From: Bacteroidota bacterium
Lineage (GTDB): Bacteria > Bacteroidota > Bacteroidia > AKYH767-A > JABDAW01
NCBI GenBank assembly: GCA_023251595.1
Contig: JAHEYM010000032.1
Coordinates: 1,828-15,433 of the forward strand
Reading direction: 5' to 3'
DNA: 13,606 nt
Made by a program: the position numbers and the translations under genes. Of this stretch, positions 7,607 through 12,812 are shown one piece after another; the first letter of the stretch is position 1, and each line of letters opens with the position of its first letter. A model generated the notes under the pieces. That model was not told the origin of the DNA. It saw only the letters and a program-made list of their open reading frames with translations, and ran no database searches.

Positions 7607-9535
7607 ATGAAATTATTTAAACCGTTCATTTTTTTCTCTCTCCTGATGCTGAGCCAATCAGGAAAAAGTTCTGCGACGAATGAATCCATAACGACGGGAT
7701 CTTTTATAATAAATATGGGTGTAACACCTCAAACCAATGCGAATGGATTAATCCCCTACGGCATGCTTTACGATTTAATCCATAATTACAATGTTCCGAT
7801 TGTATGGTCAATCAATCCTGCGAAAGTAAAAGATGGAGCTGACTTTACTTATAATGCAGTGAATTATTGCGGGGGAACTTTTATTGTTGAAGAAGAATAT
7901 ATTACAGCAGCAGTTACCGGGCGAATCACATATTGGCAAGGACAAGGAGTTCAAGGCGTATATACAACTTCGGCGATTTCAGTTCCATTGTATATGATAT
8001 TAACCAATTTCCCTTTTGTTATGATTTCTAATCTTTCAGGAAGTCAGAATATACTTACTTCTTACTATACAGAGGCGGGAATTCCGGCTACAGGTTACAC
8101 AATGGGTACGCCTTCGGATCTGAATTCATGCTATGACATTTTCACGGATGCACATGACTCACCAAACTGGGTAAAATATCAATATCTGTATAACTTTCTT
8201 ACGGTTCAAAAAGGATGGGTTTGGGTAGAGTGTTTGACAGTAAGTGAGTTGGAGGCAGTTACGAATCCCGCCTCGCCATTTACTCAGCTTAATTTCCTGA
8301 CTTCAAATGGCTTGCAATGTCACAATCCGGGTGCTTGCGGTACGATAGCAGAATCACATACAACCAATGCTTCATCGCCGATTACTTATCATCACCCGAC
8401 AGACGCAGTAATGCAATTTATGAGTACATGCGATGGTGCAAACGCTAATGGAAATGAGAGATGGTTTAGTCCACTCACTACCGGACAATGGAATGCCAAT
8501 ACAAGAAGAGGAGTTACCGATAATCATGGCGCAGTGCCACGGGAGGGTGCATTAATCGCTTATGGTCCCGCCTACGATAATGCTGCAAATGGTTGGATTA
8601 TGTACGAGGGCGGACATCAACTCGATGCAGCCGGAACTACTGCTGAAAATGTTTCAGCGATCAGAGCATATTTTAATTTCATTCTACTTGCGGGCGATAA
8701 TTTTAAATTGACGGTTACACTCTCCGTTCCATCGTCTTCATCACCCGGAAATCATTATCCGGTTTCTGCTACAGTGAGCGGTGGTTCTCCCGCATATAGC
8801 TATCAGTGGCTTAGTTCACAGGGAGGAACATTTGCAAGTCCGAACAGCGCCTCTACTACCTATACGGCTCCTTCTCCCTCTGTCGATGGAATTGATATCG
8901 TTCGTTGTCTTGTAACTGATGCATGTGGGAGATCAACTATTCAATTCGCAAGAGTTTCAAATCTTGCAAATAGTCCGCTTCCGATTGTTTTGCATCAATT
9001 AAGTGCGACTCCGGAAAAGGAAGATGTCAGGATTTCCTGGACCACGGATTCAGAAATCGATAACGATTATTTTACACTGTTCCGCTCAAAGGATGGATCG
9101 GATTTCAAGGTTATAAATAATATTCGTGCGAGTGGAAACAGCACATCGGTCAGAGACTATTGTGTTATAGATCAGGATCCCATTTCAGGCATGTCATATT
9201 ATCGACTTTCACGGGTCGATTATGATGGAAAAGAAATGTTTTTTAAACCTGTTCCTGTGAATTGGGAAACAATGAATATAGAAATATTAGGAGTTGAAAA
9301 AATTAATCCGAATCCTTTTATAAAAGAATTGACGATTGATTACTTTTCCAAGACTGCACAGAAGGTTCATCTCGAAGTTCTGAACACAAGTGGAACAAAG
9401 GTATTCGAGAGATGGTCAGATGCAAAAGAGAATAATAATTCATTGAAAATCGATGATTTTACCGGAAAAGAAAATATATATTTTATTTTTCTTTCTTGTG
9501 AAGAGTGGAGGACAAAGGGTTACAAATTGATCAGA

Positions 9536-9541
<6 letters not shown>
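7607..9541 (+). CDS. Secreted T9SS cargo, ectodomain paralog B (644 aa)
   Basis: The ATG at 7607 gives MKLFKPFIFFSLLML, a 23-residue signal peptide ending SSA. The domain order is the same as in paralog A, in nearly the same register: ectodomain about 27-362, PKD-like module about 367-451, FnIII-like module (LPIVLHQLSATPEKED) and sorting domain (EILGVEKINPNPFIKE). The ectodomain is mostly identical to A by eye over long blocks such as ITYWQGQGVQGVYTTSAI, and GGH is kept at H337. The element WVQCHAAS of A is WVECLTVS here, so C209 is kept but H210 is Leu. If that Cys-His pair matters, B may differ in activity. The stop codon TAG is embedded in a heptamer array. A 7-bp AT-only stem (7573-7596) followed by Ts lies just upstream of the start, too weak to call a terminator. 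Function unknown; extracellular or surface location predicted. Confidence 0.88.
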
Positions 9542-9612
<71 letters not shown>

Positions 9613-9648
9613 ACAAAAACAAATTATAAATTCTACAAATATACTCAA

Positions 9649-10356
9649 ATGAAGAAGAACATGAATTTAACATTAAAATTAATATGGTTATACTTTTTAG
9701 TGATATTTAATATGGTGCAATCTATTTACGCTGCACCCGATACACTATATAAAAACGGATTTTCCATTAATCCTACGGATGGAAATCTGCCAATTGTGCT
9801 TGAACAATTCAGTATTACGAGAGAAAAAACTACGTTTAAAATATACTGGACAACCACATCCGAAATTAATTGCAATTATTTTTTGTTATCAACTTCAAAA
9901 GATGGAGAAAACTTCACCGTAATCAGTAAAATGCCGGGAGCAGGTAATAGCCTTTCAACAAAAGAATATTGTGTAAATGATAATCATCCTCTGTCAGGAA
10001 CCTTTTATTATCGTCTTTCACTTATAGATTACACCGGAGCCGAAAGGTTTTATAAACCGGTTGAAGTGAGTTGGGAGCCTTCGAATGCGGAAATATTGGG
10101 TGTTGAAAAAATTTCGCCGAATCCATTTATCAAAGAATTAACAGTCGATTTCTTTTGCAAAAAAGAGCAAAAAGTAAAATTAGAAATTGTGAATTTGCAG
10201 GGAATTGTCGTTTGTGAAAAGGAGATAAACGCAACTGCGAATTACAATACAGCGAAGCTCACTGAGTTCAATGGTCACGATAGCGTTTATTTTCTTTTTC
10301 TTACCTGCGATGAGTGGAGAACAAAAGGATTCAAACTCATTAGGGAAGGCAAATAA
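9649..10356 (+). CDS. Miniature T9SS cargo: signal peptide, FnIII-like, sorting domain (235 aa)
   Basis: The start chosen is ATG 9649 (MKKNMNLTLKLIWLYF). An upstream in-frame GTG at 9604 would begin inside the heptamer array and place 15 polar residues ahead of the signal peptide. Residues 1-28 are a signal peptide (cleavage near IYA). A short linker leads directly to LPIVLEQFSITREKT (from residue 47), the same FnIII-like module as in paralogs A and B, with SEINCNYF and SGTFYYRLSLIDY. From about residue 145 comes a sorting domain closely matching theirs: EILGVEKISPNPFIKE, VDFFCKKEQKVKLEIV, YFLFLTCDEWRTKGFKL. The ectodomain and PKD-like module of A and B are absent. No promoter match is visible between paralog B and this gene (107-base gap), which suggests cotranscription. 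It could be a deletion derivative or a small surface protein; its role is unknown. Confidence 0.85.
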   Translation: MKKNMNLTLKLIWLYFLVIFNMVQSIYAAPDTLYKNGFSINPTDGNLPIVLEQFSITREKTTFKIYWTTTSEINCNYFLLSTSKDGENFTVISKMPGAGNSLSTKEYCVNDNHPLSGTFYYRLSLIDYTGAERFYKPVEVSWEPSNAEILGVEKISPNPFIKELTVDFFCKKEQKVKLEIVNLQGIVVCEKEINATANYNTAKLTEFNGHDSVYFLFLTCDEWRTKGFKLIREGK

Positions 10357-10399
10357 AAATAAGTAGTCGAAAAGCACTAAGATTGAATCTTCACCAACT

Positions 10400-10431
10400 A
10401 AAAAGGGTTTCAGGAAAACCATGAAACCCTT
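10400..10431 (-). terminator. Intrinsic terminator of the tRNA-Asp transcript
   Basis: On the minus strand AAGGGTTTCA (10431-10422) pairs perfectly with TGAAACCCTT (10412-10403) around a 9-base loop, and the T-run begins within the last bases of the stem and continues to 10401. It starts 8 bases after the tRNA CCA end. On the plus strand there is no T-tract, so it is directional. Confidence 0.8.
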
Positions 10432-10439
10432 ACTCTTGT

Positions 10440-10516
10440 TGGCGGTCCGGACGGGACTCGAACCCGCGACCCCATGCGTGACAGGCATGTATTCTAACCA
10501 ACTGAACTACCGAACC
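10440..10516 (-). tRNA. tRNA-Asp (anticodon GTC)
   Basis: The minus strand from 10516 reads a full cloverleaf. The 7-bp acceptor stem is GGTTCGG/CCGGACC with one G-U. The D arm is GTTC-AGTTGGTTA-GAAT. The anticodon stem CATGC/GCATG closes the loop CTGTCAC, so the anticodon is GTC. The T arm is GCGGG-TTCGAGT-CCCGT, followed by discriminator G and an encoded CCA (10442-10440). It charges aspartate. It is followed by an intrinsic terminator and preceded in the same orientation by a degenerate copy of itself; the promoter lies upstream of that copy. Confidence 0.96.
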
Positions 10517-10524
10517 GAATATAA

Positions 10525-10597
10525 TTCAAAGAACTGTTTCAAACTCTGCGACCCTCCCGACCAGTCGGGATATTCTAACCAACTGAACTACCGAACC
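10525..10597 (-). pseudogene. Degenerate tRNA-Asp copy with a palindrome as anticodon arm
   Basis: The first 27 bases on the minus strand (10597-10571: acceptor 5' strand and D arm) are identical to the tRNA-Asp at 10516-10490. The anticodon arm is then replaced by TCCCGACTGGTCGGGA (10570-10555), a 6-bp palindromic stem with a 4-base loop and no GTC loop. The variable-loop-like GGGTCGC (10554-10548) is retained. After that the T arm (AGAGTTTGAAACAG) no longer forms a 5-bp stem, and no CCGAACC-like acceptor 3' strand or CCA is present. It cannot be a normal tRNA. The 3' boundary is approximate. It lies first in the transcript that contains the real tRNA-Asp. Confidence 0.75.
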
Positions 10598-10618
10598 TTG
10601 TTTTTATTCAATGGGTTG

Positions 10619-10649
10619 CAAAAGTAGAGATTTCTTTCGATGATGCAAA
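10619..10649 (-). promoter_or_regulatory. Strong promoter of the tRNA-Asp transcript
   Basis: On the minus strand TTTG (10649-10646), a 19-base spacer and TACTTTTG (10626-10619) match the Bacteroidota consensus exactly. Transcription would start near 10612, about 15 bases before the degenerate tRNA copy. No second promoter is seen between the copy and tRNA-Asp, so one transcript should carry both. Confidence 0.8.
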
Positions 10650-10666
10650 ATCTATTTGGGAATAAA

Positions 10667-10730
10667 GTGAAACGGTGAAGGAGTGAAAGATTGAAAGAGG
10701 GAAAGAGTTAAATAATGAACGAATGAAAGG
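10667..10730 (+). repeat. Degenerate octamer array GTGAAAGA, 8 units
   Basis: Eight 8-base units in register: GTGAAACG, GTGAAGGA, GTGAAAGA, TTGAAAGA, GGGAAAGA, GTTAAATA, ATGAACGA, ATGAAAGG. It is the most diverged array in the window. It lies between two divergent promoters (tRNA to the left, small gene to the right) rather than at a gene end. Confidence 0.7.
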
Positions 10731-10744
10731 GTTGTAGGGCCTTG

Positions 10745-10769
10745 CCCACCGCACAGAAGCGAAGGCGGG
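10745..10769. repeat. Short GC-rich imperfect inverted repeat
   Basis: CCCACC (10745-10750) can pair with GGCGGG (10764-10769) with one A-C mismatch around the 13-base loop GCACAGAAGCGAA. It is conspicuously GC-rich in an AT-rich intergenic stretch and looks like a decayed member of a dispersed palindromic family. With only one copy in the window I cannot confirm that. Confidence 0.35.
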
Positions 10770-10782
10770 TTGATTTAAAAAA

Positions 10783-10814
10783 TTTGCTTTTTTCGCAGAA
10801 ACCCATTATCTTTG
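10783..10814 (+). promoter_or_regulatory. Strong promoter of the small-protein/GNAT pair
   Basis: TTTG (10783-10786), a 20-base spacer and TATCTTTG (10807-10814) match the Bacteroidota consensus fully. The start of transcription would lie near 10821, about 12 bases before the ATG at 10833. No separate promoter match is seen in the 42-base gap before the GNAT gene. Confidence 0.8.
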
Positions 10815-10832
10815 CAACAACATTTTTCGATC

Positions 10833-10991
10833 ATGGCACTACCAATCTCAGTAACCCCGACATTAAAAGGGGAGGACAGCCGGAAGTTTAATCTAATGCT
10901 AGACAAGGTCGACAGTATGCGCATTTCGAAAAAGAAGCGCGCCAAGGGTTTGGCCATCCTTAAAGCTGTTTTGAAGAATTCTGACTTCTAG
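10833..10991 (+). CDS. Small basic protein (52 aa) upstream of GNAT, putative antitoxin
   Basis: This 52-residue gene runs from ATG 10833 to TAG 10991 directly behind a near-perfect promoter. It begins MALPISVTPTLKGEDSRKF (residues 1-19), followed by a predicted helix NLMLDKVDSMRI and a basic cluster KKKR (33-36) before an amphipathic C-terminal helix (AKGLAILKAVLKN). The order, a proline-rich TPTLKG start followed by helices, resembles the small proteins often found directly upstream of this GNAT subtype in Bacteroidota; that recollection is from general knowledge and not checked. The distance to the GNAT start is 42 bases on the same strand, so the two are likely one operon. An antitoxin or DNA-binding regulator role is inferred only from this arrangement. 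That it is a real gene is well supported by the promoter, the start and the coding-like composition. Confidence 0.72.
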   Translation: MALPISVTPTLKGEDSRKFNLMLDKVDSMRISKKKRAKGLAILKAVLKNSDF

Positions 10992-11033
10992 AAGACTTTT
11001 TTTTGTTTATTTTTCATTTTTTTTCTATTCTTT

Positions 11034-11570
11034 ATGCAAATACAAGGTTTTAAATTATTACGACTTACAGTTGATTCTATTTTCAAAGATTTTGATTGTG
11101 GTGATCAGGATTTGAACGATTTTATTCATCATGAAGCCTTGAATTTCCAAAATGAACTTCTGGCAGTGACGTATCTTCTTGAAGATGATATTGGGAACAC
11201 CTGCGCCTTCTTCTCACTTTCCAATGACCTATTAAAAGACCAGGATTATGAAAGATGGAATAATCTGAGTCGTAAACTCCCAAATAGAAAAAGGAGAAAC
11301 GAGTACCCTGCAGTAAAAATTGGTAGGTTTGGCGTGAGTGTGATATTCCACGGAAATCGACTCGGAACTCAAATAATAGATTTGATTAAAAATCGATTCA
11401 CATCTGAGACCAATACCGGCTGTCGGTTCATTCTCGTTGATGCCTATAACAAACCGGAAGTTCTCAATTTTTATCAGAAAAATGACTTCACATTTTTAAC
11501 GGAAAAAGATTCTGCAAAAAAGACAAGACTGATGTATTTTGATCTTATCAGAATGATCCCTAACCACTAA
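11034..11570 (+). CDS. GNAT family N-acetyltransferase, possible toxin of a TA pair
   Basis: The 178-residue protein starts at ATG 11034. The fold signature is clear: N-terminal LLRLTVDSIFKDFDCGDQDLNDFI (residues 8-31), a strand LLAVTYLLED with CAFFSLSND, the central YPAVKIGRFGV strand (91-101) and the C-terminal GCRFILVDAYN...VLNFYQKNDFTFL (129-155). It would transfer an acetyl group from acetyl-CoA to an amine; the substrate is unknown. The pyrophosphate-binding motif, normally (Q/R)xxGx(G/A), reads HGNRLG at 106-111: H replaces Q/R, and R109 (codon CGA, 11358-11360) replaces the central glycine. This could weaken cofactor binding. The gene lies 42 bases after the 52-residue gene. Related GNATs such as TacT and AtaT are tRNA-acetylating toxins, but this one is not shown to be. 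It is convergent with the desaturase gene, with only 14 bases between the stop codons. Confidence 0.85.
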   Translation: MQIQGFKLLRLTVDSIFKDFDCGDQDLNDFIHHEALNFQNELLAVTYLLEDDIGNTCAFFSLSNDLLKDQDYERWNNLSRKLPNRKRRNEYPAVKIGRFGVSVIFHGNRLGTQIIDLIKNRFTSETNTGCRFILVDAYNKPEVLNFYQKNDFTFLTEKDSAKKTRLMYFDLIRMIPNH

Positions 11571-11573
11571 TCG

Positions 11574-11601
11574 CTGACCACTGACTACTGACTACTGACT
11601 A
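11574..11601. repeat. Heptamer array CTGACTA between convergent genes, 4 units
   Basis: Units are CTGACCA, CTGACTA, CTGACTA, CTGACTA, with a degenerate continuation into the GNAT stop region. The desaturase stop (TAG on minus, 11587-11585) and its last five codons lie within the array. The units carry TGA on the plus strand and TAG on the minus strand, so stops occur in both directions between two converging genes. Confidence 0.85.
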
Positions 11602-12580
11602 CTTTCAACTCCTTCATCGTAATCATCCTCTTCAGATCGGGATCCCAAAGTTTGAGTTTCAGACAAGCGATAATGTCGCTGATTTTCAGGGAGGTTTTTG
11701 TCGGGTGTTGAAGTGCAGGAATTTTATCCATCACTTCGGGTAAACGATAGAAAGGAATCCTCGAATTGAGATGATGAACATGATGATAGCCGATGTTCGC
11801 TGTAACCCAACGCAGGAAAGGATTCATTACCATATAACTTGAAGATTCGACCGCTGCGGTTGCGTAGTTCCAATCTACGTTGCTATCGAAATGGACTCCG
11901 GGAAAATTGTGTTGGGCGTAAAATAGATATGCTCCGGTCATGTGTGATAGAAAGAAAGGAATAAAAAACGTAAGAAACCAGGTCAACCATCCGAAGTGCA
12001 TAAATAAGAAAACGGCGAATGAAACATGAAAAATAAGTGTCACTAAAGAATCCCAATGTCTTCTGGGACTGCTAATGAATGATTGGAGACACATCCCGTA
12101 AAGGAACATGGTAAAGTAGGCAAGCACCATATTGAGTGGCGAACGAATCGCAAAATAGATCCGCCTTTCACTTTCCGATGCTTCCATGAACTTCTGTTTC
12201 GTCATGATCGGGAAAGAACCGATACTGGCACTGAATAATTTCGAATTGTGGTTGTGATGATGATCGTGAGAGCGTTTCCAGATGCTCGGTGGCGTTAGCA
12301 TATAAATGCCGAAAGCCGAAAAGATAAGATCAGCTACATCCGACCGGTAAAGAATCGCATGATGCTGGTAGTCGTGAAAAATGATGAAGAAACGAATGAG
12401 CATGAGTCCGCTGAAAATGCTGCAAACCACCCGTAACCACACATAAGGAACATACACTGTTCCGATGAGGGCTGCAACTAAAAGTAAAAATGTACTTAAT
12501 GTATAATACCAACTCTTAAACCTGTTCTCCCTTGCGTAGGGCTTGGTTTGCAGAATCAGTTCTTTACCCGGGTGTTTCAA
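11585..12580 (-). CDS. Membrane fatty acid desaturase
   Basis: The 331-residue integral membrane protein carries the three histidine boxes of the membrane desaturase superfamily: HDYQHH (69-74, HxxxHH), HDHHH (105-109, HxxHH) and HHVHH (266-270, HxxHH), plus AQHNFPGVHF (222-231). These bind the di-iron centre that inserts a double bond in an acyl chain. Hydrophobic spans are visible at about 27-62, 82-97, 148-170 and 180-222. The layout resembles acyl-lipid delta-12/omega-3-type desaturases; the position of the double bond cannot be read. The start is TTG at 12580 (TTGAAACACCCG): an in-frame TAG lies a few codons upstream, and no ATG occurs before residue 60. The last residues VVSSQ come from the heptamer array. 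Together with the neighbouring acyltransferase it fits membrane-lipid remodelling. Its own candidate -7 element lies 34 bases upstream. Confidence 0.92.
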   Translation of the reverse strand: MKHPGKELILQTKPYARENRFKSWYYTLSTFLLLVAALIGTVYVPYVWLRVVCSIFSGLMLIRFFIIFHDYQHHAILYRSDVADLIFSAFGIYMLTPPSIWKRSHDHHHNHNSKLFSASIGSFPIMTKQKFMEASESERRIYFAIRSPLNMVLAYFTMFLYGMCLQSFISSPRRHWDSLVTLIFHVSFAVFLFMHFGWLTWFLTFFIPFFLSHMTGAYLFYAQHNFPGVHFDSNVDWNYATAAVESSSYMVMNPFLRWVTANIGYHHVHHLNSRIPFYRLPEVMDKIPALQHPTKTSLKISDIIACLKLKLWDPDLKRMITMKELKVVSSQ

Positions 12581-12613
12581 TCTTTTTGTTAGATGATGTG
12601 ACTATGTTTAGCA

Positions 12614-12621
12614 CAAAGGTA
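12614..12621 (-). promoter_or_regulatory. Candidate -7 element of the desaturase gene
   Basis: The minus strand reads TACCTTTG, an exact TAnnTTTG match, placing the transcript start near 12606, about 26 bases ahead of the TTG start. The position 19 bases upstream is GATG rather than TTTG, so the -33 element is poor. Confidence 0.5.
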
Positions 12622-12651
12622 GTGATTTTTTGTTACGTGGCATCTTGAATT

Positions 12652-12723
12652 GTTGAAATGTTGAAGGGTTGAAAGGTTGATAGGTTGAAAGGTTGAAAAG
12701 TTGAAAAGTTGAAAGGTTGATAT
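12652..12723 (+). repeat. Octamer array GTTGAAAG, 9 units
   Basis: Nine uninterrupted 8-base units (GTTGAAAT, GTTGAAGG, GTTGAAAG, GTTGATAG, GTTGAAAG, GTTGAAAA, GTTGAAAA, GTTGAAAG, GTTGATAT). It faces the ATTCTTTC array, from which it is separated by nine bases. The two arrays and a short flank fill the 222-base stretch between the two lipid genes. Confidence 0.93.
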
Positions 12724-12732
12724 CTTTCCGTC

Positions 12733-12812
12733 ACTCTTTCATTCTATCATTCTTTCATTCTTTCATTCTTTCACTCTTTCATTCTTTCATTCTTTCATTC
12801 TTTCACTCTTTC
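12733..12812 (-). repeat. Octamer array ATTCTTTC (GAAAGAAT on minus), 10 units
   Basis: Ten uninterrupted 8-base units, mostly ATTCTTTC with ACTCTTTC at 12733, 12773 and 12805 and one ATTCTATC. On the minus strand TGA recurs every 8 bases, hence in all three frames, in the reading direction of the acyltransferase gene. That gene's stop TGA (12805-12803) and last codons are inside the array. Confidence 0.93.

Noticed and set aside
10555..10570. Attachment site of an integrated element at tRNA-Asp
   Set aside because: A 27-base duplication of the tRNA exists, but the two copies are only 81 bases apart with no integrase or cargo between them, and it is the 5' rather than the 3' part of the tRNA that is kept.
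10421..10627. Open frame of 68 codons on the plus strand across the tRNA region
   Set aside because: It is the antisense of tRNA-Asp and its degenerate copy, so the apparent peptide repeat YSNQLNYRT is just the duplicated tRNA sequence; no start or promoter fits.
12330..12512. Minus-strand frame of 60 codons within the desaturase gene
   Set aside because: It is out of frame with the conserved histidine-box protein and has no recognisable features.
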